Assembly: GCF_014695975.1 (NCBI RefSeq)
Contig: NZ_JACJPI010000073.1
Span: 124,001 to 188,000, forward strand
Length of the DNA: 64,000 nt
Direction: 5' to 3'
Origin: Leptolyngbya sp. FACHB-321
GTDB taxonomy: Bacteria > Cyanobacteriota > Cyanobacteriia > Leptolyngbyales > Leptolyngbyaceae
In this document: piece by piece, positions 1 to 8,061 of the stretch
How the letters are laid out: every line of letters starts with the position of its first letter
Position numbering within the stretch: position 1 is the first letter of the stretch
Made by a program: the position numbers and the translations under genes
Notes under the pieces: generated by a model
What the model was told of the DNA's origin: nothing
Database searches by the model: none
The model's input: only the letters and a program-made list of their open reading frames with translations

Positions 1-1005
1 GATCGTTCGGTAAGGCGTGGCGCGGATTGCGTGCAGTTTACTCAACCAGGCAGGCAGCAACCCATCACGCGACATACCAAAGAGCAACCGTGACGCTGTA
101 ATAAAATTCAGCAATGCCGTATTTAGCACCGCAAACAGCGCGATGAACGTAAAGATGACACCTGGAAAATTTGGCTGTGCCCGTAGCACCACATCCAGCA
201 ATGGCGCACCAGAAGCAGACAGTGCTGCAGGATCTAAGACTTGAGCCGCCAGCCAGGAAACCAGAACATAAATGACTCCAGCGATACCCAGTGATAACAG
301 AACGGCTCTTGGGACATTGCGCTCAGGGTTTTTCACCTCTTCCGCTACATTCACAATGTCCTCAAAGCCAATGAAGGCGTAGAAGGCAAGCGCAGCGCCT
401 TGAAAGATGGCAATCCAGCCGATGTCTCCACTGGTTGCAGTTGCAGTCGCAGCAGCATTACCAGCACTACCACCCCCGCTCAGAAAGAGGACTGAAACTA
501 AGATAACGATGAGTAGCCCCGAAACCTCAAGCGTTGTACAAAAAATGTTAAGGCTGGACGATTCCTGCATCCCCCGAAAATTGATAAACGCAAGACCGCT
601 AAAGAGCGCCAGGATAACTAACCATTCTGGAAAAATGGGAGCAAACTTGAACAAATAACCTGCGAACGCTTTCGAGATAACTGCCATCGAAACAACACAG
701 GTGCAAAACATGAGCCAACCGACAATGACAGAGAGCCATTCGGTACGAAACGCCCGCTGCACAAAGATCGCCACGCCGCCGCTAAATGGCAAACGACTAC
801 CGAGTTCGGCATAACTCAACGCTGTCAGCGCTGCGACTGACATCGCCACTAAAAACGAAGCCCAAACAAGTGCCCCAGAAAGCCCAGCGATTTTGCCTAC
901 AACGGCATAAATGCCAGCACCTAAAATATCGCCAACGCCATAAATAACTAGCGTGGGTAAGCTAAACACCCGTTTTAATGAATCTGCCGCTTCGATCTTT
1001 TCCAT
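1..1005 (-). CDS. APC-family amino acid permease, 3' end cut by window edge
   Basis: A multi-spanning inner-membrane permease of the amino acid-polyamine-cation superfamily, expected to import an amino acid by secondary transport. The reading frame opens at an ATG (1005-1003) and stays open for 335 codons to the edge of the window, so the C-terminus is missing. TM1 carries the family's Gly-rich motif GVGDILGAGIY (about residues 23-33), and the TM6 to loop signature GFEDIVNVAEEVKNPERNVP lies near residue 225. At least eight hydrophobic segments are visible. A short Ser/Ala/Thr-rich loop (SGGGSAGNAAATATATS) sits before TM6. The start has only a weak purine-rich stretch upstream. The family call is secure; the substrate cannot be read from the sequence. 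Confidence 0.85.
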   Translation of the reverse strand, partial: MEKIEAADSLKRVFSLPTLVIYGVGDILGAGIYAVVGKIAGLSGALVWASFLVAMSVAALTALSYAELGSRLPFSGGVAIFVQRAFRTEWLSVIVGWLMFCTCVVSMAVISKAFAGYLFKFAPIFPEWLVILALFSGLAFINFRGMQESSSLNIFCTTLEVSGLLIVILVSVLFLSGGGSAGNAAATATATSGDIGWIAIFQGAALAFYAFIGFEDIVNVAEEVKNPERNVPRAVLLSLGIAGVIYVLVSWLAAQVLDPAALSASGAPLLDVVLRAQPNFPGVIFTFIALFAVLNTALLNFITASRLLFGMSRDGLLPAWLSKLHAIRATPYRTI

Positions 1006-1398
1006 ACTTTTCTGTTTAGTGGGTTAATCCAATATCTTGTCTAGTCAACGAAGGTCTTGAAGAAACGAAGGCTTTCTGAAAGTCGATCGCGGTTGACGGG
1101 CAGAGAGAAACGCCAGTTTATTAGTTAGGGAGTTTGAGGGCTGTAGTGTTTGATGCTAGGGCAACACTGGTTACGATCACCCACACCCTTCTATTCCTAT
1201 GACTGATTTCAACAGCATGGAGAATGTCTGCGATCGCGTCAAGCTTCTGCAATTATCCTGCTCCAGAGCGTTGCAGAACGTTACGATTGCATCCAATTGA
1301 GCGCGACAACGCCAGTAATTATTGCGTTTTAGAAACAATTTTCTGCACAGCTTAAGATCAAGGCTGGTCTTTCAACGTCAATCATCAACGCTAATAAC
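1006..1398. other. Divergent intergenic region
   Basis: About 390 bases between the divergently transcribed permease and dienelactone-hydrolase-like genes, so it should hold both promoters. I see one HIP1-like GCGATCGCG at about 1231 and no convincing ORF, RNA gene or hairpin terminator. Confidence 0.5.
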
Positions 1399-2229
1399 AT
1401 GCCAGAATTTACACGTCGCCAGTTTATGGCTACGGCTGCTTTTGCCAGCGGCTTTGCACTTGCAGTACAGCCGATCGCAGCAAGCGTCATCACAACTAAT
1501 GCTGAGGGAATCGTTGCTGGTGCAGTTAAGATCCCTGTCAGCGATGGCGCGATGCCTGCCTACAGAGCTATGCCAGCGAAGGGCACAAATTTCCCGATCG
1601 TGCTGGTCATTCACGAGATTTTTGGCGTACACGCGCATATTGAGGATGTCTGCCGTCGCTTTGCCAAGTTAGGCTACGTGGCGATCGCGCCCCAGCTCTT
1701 TACGCGGCAGGGCGATGTGCTGAAGCTAAGCAGCGTTGACGAAATTCGCCCCATTGTTGCCAAAGTACCGGATGCTCAGGTGATGTCTGACCTCGACGCA
1801 ACCGCAGCTTGGGCAGCGAAAGCCTCTAAGGGGAACGCAGCAAAGCTAGCCATAACAGGCTTCTGCTGGGGTGGTCGCATTGTCTGGCTGTATGCGACTC
1901 GCACTCCCACGATCAAAGCAGGTGTAGCATGGTACGGACGGCTTGTAGGTGAGCCAAATCCACTCATGCCAACGCATCCAGTTGATGTTGCCTGTGCGCT
2001 GAAAGTGCCTGTGTTGGGGCTTTACGGTGGCAAAGATACAGGCATTCCGCTCACTACCGTGGAGCAAATGCGCGATCGCCTTAAGTCCAGCAGCAGTAAG
2101 TCTGAAATCATCGTTTACCCCGAAGCCCCGCACGCCTTCTTTGCCGACTACCGCCCCTCATACCGCGAAGCGGATGCAAAGGACGGTTGGAAGCGGCTCC
2201 AAGCATGGTTTAAGCAGAATAGTGTCTAG
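1399..2229 (+). CDS. Dienelactone hydrolase family protein with Tat signal
   Basis: An alpha/beta-hydrolase of the dienelactone hydrolase (carboxymethylenebutenolidase) family, which hydrolyses lactone or ester bonds with a Cys-Asp-His triad. The triad is visible: Cys156 in GFCWGG, Asp213 in GGKDTG and His245 in APHAFF. The N-terminus has twin arginines (RRQF, residues 6-9) followed by a hydrophobic Ala-rich stretch, so export by the Tat pathway to the periplasm is likely; many cyanobacterial homologues have this. The [12 protein letters not shown] motif near residue 73 is typical of the family. It appears to be a single-gene unit. Its last codons and stop lie inside a 21-bp tandem duplication. 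The natural substrate is unknown. Confidence 0.88.
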   Translation: MPEFTRRQFMATAAFASGFALAVQPIAASVITTNAEGIVAGAVKIPVSDGAMPAYRAMPAKGTNFPIVLVIHEIFGVHAHIEDVCRRFAKLGYVAIAPQLFTRQGDVLKLSSVDEIRPIVAKVPDAQVMSDLDATAAWAAKASKGNAAKLAITGFCWGGRIVWLYATRTPTIKAGVAWYGRLVGEPNPLMPTHPVDVACALKVPVLGLYGGKDTGIPLTTVEQMRDRLKSSSSKSEIIVYPEAPHAFFADYRPSYREADAKDGWKRLQAWFKQNSV

Positions 2230-2252
2230 CCTAAGCAGAATAGTGTCTAGCC
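2211..2252. repeat. 21-bp tandem duplication across a stop codon
   Basis: The 21-mer beginning TAAGCAGAATAG and ending CTAGCC occurs twice head to tail (2211-2231 and 2232-2252) with no mismatch. The first copy contains the last codons and TAG stop of the dienelactone hydrolase gene; the second is wholly non-coding. This looks like a recent slippage or short duplication. Confidence 0.9.
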
Positions 2253-2262
2253 TTAAAACGGT

Positions 2263-3612
2263 TTAACGGGGTGGCACCCAACCTTTCATCACGTCTGGTC
2301 GAGGGACTGGCGGCGAAAAGAGCGATCGTAAGACGGCTTTGCGATCGTTCGCTGGCTCTGTCACTAGCTGCCACAGTGTTTCATAGAAGAAAAACGAGAC
2401 CCCTGCAAAACCCTGCTGCCGTACGATCTGAATTTGGTCGCGTACCTGCTGCATGGGTATAGGACGCTTTCTCAACCCAGTCAGAATACCAACCCCAGTT
2501 GGGATATGCCGCCGAGCCGCCTGCATCTCAGGGGTTTGCAGTTGTGCTGTAAAGGCTTGCGGACTGCTGGTATAAACCTGGAGCACAAGTTCTTCAATCA
2601 GCCCTTGCTGCTCCCAGGCTTTCCAGTCCTGCAAAGAATTATTGTAGGCAAACTCGTAATTATTGGGCGACAACGCAAAAATAACATTCTTCTTACGCGC
2701 TTTGACCGCACGGAAAAGCTGTGTCGTAAAGCTGGTGAGCTTATTTGCCCGCCACCGCACCCAAGCAGGGTCACGGGGGTTGGTAGGCGGTGCTTTACCC
2801 TGTTCACGCTTGTAAAGCTGCGCAGTATAGTCATCGTAGCCAAACTGGTAAGGCAGCCCAAAATGGTCATCAAACTGAATGCCGTCAATATCGTACTTAT
2901 TGACAAGTTCCAGAACGAGAGACTGCATGAACTGCTGCACTTCAGGTTTGAACGGGTTAAGCCAGACACGCGGATAAATGCCTTCTTGCCAGACACGTGT
3001 GCCGTCTTGCTGCTGAGTCAGCCAATCAGGATGCCGTATTGCCAAAGCAGAATCTTCGGGTGCCATGAAGCCAAACTCAAACCAGGGCAGCACTGCCATA
3101 CCGCGCTGGTGTGCCTGCTGCACCAGTTCTGCCAGTGAATCACGTCCCTCGAGCCCGATCGGTCGTGGGTCAACAGCAGCACCGCTCGCTTGCTTTGCCA
3201 CTGCACTGGGATAGGTTGTGTAGCCCCAGTTCCAAGCGACGGGATAGAGCGTGTTGAAATGCAGTTGCGCCAGTTGCTGCACAGCATCTTTAAGCACAGA
3301 CCCGTTAAACAGCACGGCGCTGTCAACATTGGTGATCCACACACCGCGAATCTCGCTACGAGGCGCGATCGATGCTTGGGAAACTCTTGGTGCAGCCGTT
3401 TGGGCTGCAAGCGGCATTGCGGCTAGCAGTAGCACGCATCCTGTCAGCAGCAGCACGAGCACGTTAGCCCGCCTTGGCACAGATTGTCGGACAACGCGTA
3501 GCCATCGATCGCACTGCTGCACTAGCGGCACATTCACCACAAGACGGCATAAACTCAACCATTTAACCCAAATGCCCCTACCAAAAACTACATGATTCAT
3601 CGCGCAAAGCAT
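2263..3612 (-). CDS. GHL10/DUF187-type glycosyl hydrolase-like protein
   Basis: A secreted or membrane-anchored TIM-barrel protein of the glycosyl-hydrolase-like 10 family (PF02638, YngK-like), thought to act on cell-wall or extracellular polysaccharide. Family marks include RGVWITNVDS at the domain start (about residue 89), the NTLYPVAWNWG segment, VLPWFEFGF, and the IDGIQFDDHFG strand with acidic residues that resemble the catalytic area of retaining glycosidases. A hydrophobic stretch at about 50-70 ending in LAAQ is a signal peptide or anchor; the 50 residues before it are unusually long and basic, so the true start may be internal, for instance the GTG just before LVLLLTG, which has an AAGG upstream. 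Stands alone, convergent with the preceding gene. Confidence 0.82.
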   Translation of the reverse strand: MLCAMNHVVFGRGIWVKWLSLCRLVVNVPLVQQCDRWLRVVRQSVPRRANVLVLLLTGCVLLLAAMPLAAQTAAPRVSQASIAPRSEIRGVWITNVDSAVLFNGSVLKDAVQQLAQLHFNTLYPVAWNWGYTTYPSAVAKQASGAAVDPRPIGLEGRDSLAELVQQAHQRGMAVLPWFEFGFMAPEDSALAIRHPDWLTQQQDGTRVWQEGIYPRVWLNPFKPEVQQFMQSLVLELVNKYDIDGIQFDDHFGLPYQFGYDDYTAQLYKREQGKAPPTNPRDPAWVRWRANKLTSFTTQLFRAVKARKKNVIFALSPNNYEFAYNNSLQDWKAWEQQGLIEELVLQVYTSSPQAFTAQLQTPEMQAARRHIPTGVGILTGLRKRPIPMQQVRDQIQIVRQQGFAGVSFFFYETLWQLVTEPANDRKAVLRSLFSPPVPRPDVMKGWVPPR

Positions 3613-3792
3613 GGTTACGTGTGCAATTTAGCTGACGCCAGGGAAAGCTAAAAGTAGCCTGATTTGATTGACCAAACCCAGCCGAGTCATGTTAATCGTT
3701 TGCAACGCTCCATGTCACCCATATTTAAAGGCAACTGGTAGCGGTTATTGCTTGATCCACTTAAACACTTACTGAAAAAATTAGGAGAACCG

Positions 3793-4260
3793 ATGCCCAA
3801 ACGTAAATTGCCCCGTGGTGGTAGCACTCAGGTAGCTGTAAGTCCTGATCTGGCGATCGCAGCGATCGGACTTTTTTCAACCTTTGCCGATGGCGAAGCT
3901 TCTGATGATGCAGAAACTTACGCGCTTGGGGAAATGCTCTCCAGCATTGATCTGTATGAAGATTACGCTGAGGAAGACTTTGAAGCGCTAGGAGCAGAGA
4001 TTGCTGAACTAATCAGCAGCGAAGGGATTGAGGCTGTCGTTAGTCAGGCGCTCGCTACTGCTAGAGAAGAAGGACTTGAAGAAGCCGCTTTCATTGTTGC
4101 CCTCGTCATTATTGCTTCAGATGGCGAAGTGCCAGAAGAAGAGCAAGAATACATTGATAATCTGAGTGCAGCACTGGGTCTTTCACCAGAACGCTCCAAC
4201 GAGATTATTGACGAACTCTTTGCTGAAGAAGAAGAGGAAGAGGAGGAAGAGGAAGAGTAA
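3793..4260 (+). CDS. TerB-like (tellurite-resistance B family) acidic protein
   Basis: A 155-residue soluble all-helical protein resembling the TerB domain family, whose paired acidic helices may bind metal. Two DGE-type repeats are visible (FADGEASDDAE near residue 33 and ASDGEVPEEEQ near 113), the hallmark arrangement of TerB-like domains. The C-terminus ends in an unbroken run of glutamates. I chose the ATG at 3793 because AGGAGA lies 8 bases upstream; an in-frame TTG at 3748 would add 15 residues but has no such site. It is monocistronic, followed at once by an intrinsic terminator. Its cellular function is not known. Confidence 0.75.
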   Translation: MPKRKLPRGGSTQVAVSPDLAIAAIGLFSTFADGEASDDAETYALGEMLSSIDLYEDYAEEDFEALGAEIAELISSEGIEAVVSQALATAREEGLEEAAFIVALVIIASDGEVPEEEQEYIDNLSAALGLSPERSNEIIDELFAEEEEEEEEEEE

Positions 4261-4290
4261 CTCGAAGCAGTCCTAACCTCACAACAAAAG

Positions 4291-4325
4291 CTCCTTGCAA
4301 CGGTATGTCATTGCAGGGAGTTTTT
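4291..4325 (+). terminator. Intrinsic terminator of the TerB-like gene
   Basis: A 10-bp stem CTCCTTGCAA / TTGCAGGGAG (one G-U pair) with a 10-base loop, followed by TTTTT, 30 bases after the stop codon. Confidence 0.85.
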
Positions 4326-4532
4326 GCATTTTCACCGATAGAGGCGAATACTTGATGCTCTCAACTTGGGAGGAACCAGGTCTAGAGCAAATGTTGTTTA
4401 ACCCTGTTATGCAGTAATTGATTAAGCACCCTCAAGACGAATGAGGGGCATCATACTATGCATACTATGCATCACTTTAGTTGAAAGCCACGGAGCTTCT
4501 TGAATCAAAGCTTTTGACTTGTTTTACTTAAA

Positions 4533-4605
<73 letters not shown>

Positions 4606-4853
4606 GCGTCTTTAGCGCTTACCCAACTTACCAAACCTGTGTCACTAAATGCAAGCAAATTAAGGAAACAGGGATAATCGTGCCAAAAGATGGCGTTACA
4701 TCACAGTAGAGCTTGTGTATGAGCTTGGTCGATCGCTAGATAGACCATTGACGCAGCCACGCTATGACATCAGGTACATCACAGGAAAGAAGGGTTGTAC
4801 GGCAGAATAGAAATAATGCAGTACCCCACTGCTAATTGTTTATTTTCTTACGC

Positions 4854-5621
4854 ATGGACTGGCAGGACATTTCTGGTAACTGGGTTTTGGTGCCGCCGCG
4901 CCCTACTGCAATCGTGCATTTTCTTGGCGGTGCGTTTGTGGCAGCGGCCCCTCATGTAACCTATCGCCGATTGTTAGAGCGTCTGGCAGTGCAAGGCTAT
5001 GTCATTGTCGCTACGCCCTTCGTAAATACGTTTGACCATACGACGATCGCGCGGACTGTGCTGCAAGATTTCGATCGTGCCCTGGAGATTTTGCATACCA
5101 AGATGCTTAGCAAGCGCTATTTGCCGATTTATGGGATCGGGCACAGCATGGGTTGCAAGCTACACCTGCTCATTGGTAGTCTCTTTTCAGTAGAGCGATC
5201 AGGCAATATTCTGATTGCCTTCAATAACTTTTCGGCTCGTAATGCAGTGCCTCTGGTCGAGCAATTTTCGCCCGTTTTTGCAGTCGAGTTCACACCATCC
5301 CCCCTAGAGACCAATCAGCTTATTGCCAAGAGCTATCAGATCCGTCGGAATTTGCTGGTGAAGTTTACCAATGACACGATCGATCAAACCACTGTGTTAA
5401 CAGACGTGTTGCAAAATCGGTTTCCAGGTATGGTTGTTGCTCAGACCTTACCCGGCAACCACTTAACACCACTGGGTCCCGATGTAAACTGGCAAGCGGG
5501 CACTGTTTTTACGCCGTTTGATGCGATCGGGCAGTGGGTACGTCAAGAAGTCTACCGAGAACTCCATCAGTTAGAGCGTACAGTTTTGCGCTGGTTAGAC
5601 CCACTGGCATCCCTTAGCTAA
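4854..5621 (+). CDS. DUF1350 alpha/beta-hydrolase-like protein
   Basis: A 255-residue protein of the DUF1350 family (PF07082), found in cyanobacteria and plastids. It has an alpha/beta-hydrolase fold with a nucleophile elbow GIGHSMG (Ser98) and the opening strand IVHFLGGAFV. Substrate and role are not established. The ATG at 4854 was preferred to the TTG at 4836, since the shorter form begins at the family's usual MDWQ(D/E)xxGxW(V/L)L motif. It lies alone between tRNA-Phe and a set of small genes. No signal peptide is visible, so a cytoplasmic or thylakoid-peripheral location is likely. Confidence 0.8.
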   Translation: MDWQDISGNWVLVPPRPTAIVHFLGGAFVAAAPHVTYRRLLERLAVQGYVIVATPFVNTFDHTTIARTVLQDFDRALEILHTKMLSKRYLPIYGIGHSMGCKLHLLIGSLFSVERSGNILIAFNNFSARNAVPLVEQFSPVFAVEFTPSPLETNQLIAKSYQIRRNLLVKFTNDTIDQTTVLTDVLQNRFPGMVVAQTLPGNHLTPLGPDVNWQAGTVFTPFDAIGQWVRQEVYRELHQLERTVLRWLDPLASLS

Positions 5622-5722
5622 CGCGATCGTATCGGTCTTACCTAAACCTCCAGACAATGACTTTTCAAGAAGTGAAGTTGCGTCATGAATTTGGCTTGCC
5701 TCAGTAGCTCAATAAGTGATTG

Positions 5723-5887
5723 ATGATGGAATTGCTCAAGCCTCTGCTGCAACTGGGAATGCTTTTTGTACTGATTTCCCTGATGTGTTTAGCGCTAATC
5801 GCGCTATTGCCAGCTAACCCTTTATGCGGCCTCGTCTTTTTTGTAGTCAGCATACTGGCTATTCTCTTGACCGTTGATGCTCTCTAG
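5723..5887 (+). CDS. Small two-helix membrane protein (54 aa)
   Basis: A short frame starting ATGATG and ending TAG encodes 54 residues that are almost entirely hydrophobic: two predicted membrane helices (about residues 9-29 and 34-52) separated by a PANPLCG turn. There is no good Shine-Dalgarno sequence. The composition argues for a real small membrane protein in the otherwise empty gap between DUF1350 and the next gene, but I cannot name a family and the frame could be chance. Confidence 0.4.
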   Translation: MMELLKPLLQLGMLFVLISLMCLALIALLPANPLCGLVFFVVSILAILLTVDAL

Positions 5888-5979
5888 CATTGAGGCATTG
5901 CCGGTTTACCGCCATAACCTCTAAGGGTGCTTAAATCTCATGGTAGGATTCATTGAGTCTTAAGGTTAAAACGTCGGTA

Positions 5980-6333
5980 ATGCTCATGGATACTGAAGCA
6001 AGCACTGAGTGGAATGGGCTGATGGACATTGAAGCGGTGCAAAAAACGCTGAACCGTTCTAGAGCTTCGATTTACCGCTATGCAAACACAGATCCAACCA
6101 TCTTAAACTCACCCTACGATCCCACGCGGCTAAATCCAGAACTACGTTTGCACAAGGATGATGTCCTGCTCTTTCACCCCAATGAGGTTGCACGTTTCGC
6201 GAAAGATGTGCTCAAGATTAAAAACGTTACAATCGAAGTCCTTGAAGCAGCACCTACACCTACGCAGGAGCTCTTGCAAGCGATCCTGGCAGAGTTGCAA
6301 AGTATTCATCAGCTATTGAAGGAGCGATCGTAG
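5980..6333 (+). CDS. Helix-turn-helix (MerR/excisionase-like) cyanobacterial protein
   Basis: A 117-residue protein whose first half reads as a winged-helix DNA-binding module of the MerR/excisionase type: LMDIEAVQKTLNRSRASIYRYAN (about residues 14-36) is a helix-turn-helix in which SRASIYRY would be the recognition helix. It is followed by a region ending in HPNEVARFAKDVL, and a helical C-terminus (QELLQAILAELQSIHQLL) that could form a coiled coil for dimerisation. Similar proteins are common in cyanobacterial genomes and remain uncharacterised. Start chosen at ATG 5980 (ATGCTCATG; 5986 also possible) over the TTG at 5953. Targets are unknown. Confidence 0.7.
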   Translation: MLMDTEASTEWNGLMDIEAVQKTLNRSRASIYRYANTDPTILNSPYDPTRLNPELRLHKDDVLLFHPNEVARFAKDVLKIKNVTIEVLEAAPTPTQELLQAILAELQSIHQLLKERS

Positions 6334-6478
6334 ACAACAAACCTAGAAAGTACAGCGTGCAGGCGGATTTGAGTTGCAGCCTGCTTTCTACGTTTTCTGA
6401 GACTGATGTTTTCTGAAATTTACGTTGAGTTTGTTTACTGGAAACTACAGCCTGGGGCAAACTCGTTAGAATTACTTA

Positions 6479-6500
6479 TATAGAGGAGATTTTCTCTATA
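6479..6500. promoter_or_regulatory. Perfect inverted repeat before a small gene
   Basis: TATAGAG and CTCTATA separated by 8 bases (GAGATTTT) form a perfect 7-bp dyad 57 bases before the ATG at 6557. It could be an operator or a short hairpin; no terminator T-run follows on the + strand. Confidence 0.35.
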
Positions 6501-6556
6501 CAGGCATTAAATACAGTCATGCCTTTTCAAATTCCCATTGGTGCATAGCTATTTTT

Positions 6557-6739
6557 ATGGAATCAGGTAGTCAGCCTGCCAGTACGACCGAGCGATCGAC
6601 CCACCGCTTTGCAGAGCTTGTAGGGGTGGTCATCGCTCTTTTAACGCTTACAGTACCTTTAGCAGTCATTGCTCATTATTCAGGCGGGGCACAGTTCTCC
6701 CAGCCCGTTAGCGGTGTTCTATCCCGACCGAATCGTTAG
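6557..6739 (+). CDS. Small single-pass membrane protein (60 aa)
   Basis: A 60-residue protein with a polar, Ser/Thr-rich N-terminus and one clear membrane helix (FAELVGVVIALLTLTVPLAVIA, split here by an inner Val/Ala run, about residues 18-39). The tail SGGAQFSQP is polar. Short proteins of this shape (polar head, one helix beginning FAE-LVG) occur in many cyanobacteria, but I know no function. Start is the only ATG in frame. It is flanked by non-coding sequence on both sides and is probably transcribed alone. Confidence 0.55.
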   Translation: MESGSQPASTTERSTHRFAELVGVVIALLTLTVPLAVIAHYSGGAQFSQPVSGVLSRPNR

Positions 6740-6980
6740 CTTTAAGAGGTTCTGCTGACAGGAGAGTGGTTAATAAAGGTAGATAGTGCTGCTATCAACT
6801 TCGGCATAGCTGCAAGGGGGTAAAATGCTAAAAGCGTCAGCCCATTACTGCCTTAGTGGCTTCGCGAGTGTCACGTCAAAAGGGCTATAAGCAATTTTGT
6901 GGCGATCGTACTTGCATGAAGGCAGCACAATCCTAGAGAATGAACAGAACGGCAAAGGCTTCCTAGGATCGCTATGATTT

Positions 6981-7026
6981 AAAGGAGGCACTTTTGAAAT
7001 TCGAGATTTTTCAAGCGGAACCATGA
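6981..7026 (+). promoter_or_regulatory. Ten-codon leader ORF coupled to the DUF3318 gene
   Basis: A textbook Shine-Dalgarno AAAGGAGG (6981-6988) sits 5 bases before a TTG (6994). From that TTG a frame of ten codons (MKFEIFQAEP) ends in TGA at 7024-7026, overlapping the ATG at 7023 as ATGA. The DUF3318 gene itself has no ribosome site within 20 bases of its ATG, so its translation may depend on termination of this leader. The arrangement is seen directly; the coupling is inferred. Confidence 0.45.
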
Positions 7027-7670
7027 CATCATACGCAACCACCTCTGCTAAGGCTGAAATGAGTGAACTGCGGCGGTTAAGAACCTTACTGCCGCCAGAG
7101 CTTCAGAGTTGGGTTTCGGTTGAAGCGACAACAGCCGTTAACCCACCGCTGCTCACTTGTGAAGAAATTGGCAAGGATGAGGTCGAAATTCAAATCGACA
7201 TGGTGAAGTGGGAGCAGTTAGCCACGGATCAGCGTAATCTGCTGTTCTGGCACGAGGTGGCACGCATCCAAAACGATACGATCCCCAAGGATGGTTGGGA
7301 GATGGCAGCACTGGCGATCGGTTTGGGTGGCGCAGTGGGTGAACTGTGGGTACAAGATGGGCTGCTCCTGCTCTTAGCCCTTGGTCTCTGCGGTGTTTCA
7401 GGCTGGAGGCTGTGGCAAAAAAACAACACTGAGAAGACGCTGAAAGAAGTGCTGGAGGCAGACGAAAAGGCGATCGCGCTAGCAACTCGCTTTGGTTATA
7501 CATTACCCAATGCGTACAAAAGTCTTGGTAGCGCCTTGAAAGTGCTGATTGAACAATCGCCCAAAAAACGGCTGCGATCAAGATATGAAGCTCGGTTAGA
7601 TGCGTTGAAGAAAAGCGCTGCTAAAGCTAAAGCCAAAATGAAAGCACCGGAAAACGAAGCAGCCTATTAA
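7023..7670 (+). CDS. DUF3318 domain protein
   Basis: A 215-residue cyanobacterial protein of the DUF3318 family; no function is established. Visible features are a soluble N-terminal part with ELRRLRTLLPPELQSWV (about 15-31), an HEVARIQNDTIP motif near residue 77 typical of the family, a hydrophobic double segment (about 93-125: MAALAIGLGGAVGELW, then LLLLLALGLCGVSGW) that should form one or two membrane passes, and a basic Lys/Ala-rich C-terminal tail. The HEVAR pair of charged residues just before a membrane segment is reminiscent of membrane-embedded peptidases but is not sufficient to call one. The start overlaps a ten-codon leader by ATGA. Confidence 0.75.
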   Translation: MTSYATTSAKAEMSELRRLRTLLPPELQSWVSVEATTAVNPPLLTCEEIGKDEVEIQIDMVKWEQLATDQRNLLFWHEVARIQNDTIPKDGWEMAALAIGLGGAVGELWVQDGLLLLLALGLCGVSGWRLWQKNNTEKTLKEVLEADEKAIALATRFGYTLPNAYKSLGSALKVLIEQSPKKRLRSRYEARLDALKKSAAKAKAKMKAPENEAAY

Positions 7671-7834
7671 ATGCTGTTCCATTTAGCGATCCCTGGTAGC
7701 CTCAAAGGGTCAAGACAAACAATTTTAGATTTAGCTAACATCAGGTTTTGACTGAAAATGAGTCAAAAATTAGAGGCTGTTCCTTAATTGGTGCACGCTC
7801 AATTCACAACCGTACGATTCCTGAAAACATAGAG

Positions 7835-7895
7835 TTTTCCACAGGAAGGCCTGCTTTGGCATAGGTTTTCCACAGACTTGCACGGGTTTTCCACA
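7835..7895 (+). promoter_or_regulatory. Cluster of three DnaA-box-like nonamers
   Basis: The nonamer TTTTCCACA occurs three times in the same orientation at 7835-7843, 7866-7874 and 7887-7895, each followed by G. Start-to-start distances are 31 and 21 bases, close to three and two helical turns, so all three face the same side of the DNA. TTTTCCACA is the DnaA-box form reported for cyanobacterial origins (for example Synechococcus elongatus). The cluster lies in a 390-bp non-coding region between DUF3318 and the 3' end of guaA. It could be part of oriC, a DnaA-titration site or a DnaA-regulated promoter. Confidence 0.6.
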
Positions 7896-7970
7896 GATCA
7901 CTTCCGCTACAGAGTGTCTGAAGCTAGCCTAATAAGTAGCTAGATAATGGAACAAAGGTGTGCTTAACGG

Positions 7971-8020
7971 AGCAAGGGGCTTCAGCGTGAGCGCTTAATG
8001 GAACGATGAAACCCCTTGCT
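7971..8020. terminator. Inverted repeat downstream of guaA
   Basis: AGCAAGGGG (7971-7979) and CCCCTTGCT (8012-8020) form a perfect 9-bp stem with a 32-base loop just past the guaA stop codon. There is no T-run, so it may be a transcript-end hairpin processed or stabilised rather than a classical terminator. The loop and left flank share a TAATGGAAC repeat. Confidence 0.4.
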
Positions 8021-8061
8021 TAGAGACCACTCTTCTTTGCAGAATATGGAGGGCTACGTAG

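Noticed and set aside
2434-3138. 234-codon plus-strand frame inside the GHL10 gene
   Set aside because: Antisense to a recognisable glycosyl hydrolase-like protein; no domain content of its own.
7153-7581. 142-codon minus-strand frame inside DUF3318 gene
   Set aside because: Antisense to a conserved cyanobacterial protein and lacking domain features.
7921-8060. Small RNA Yfr1 near guaA
   Set aside because: The diagnostic ACTCCTCACAC motif is absent.
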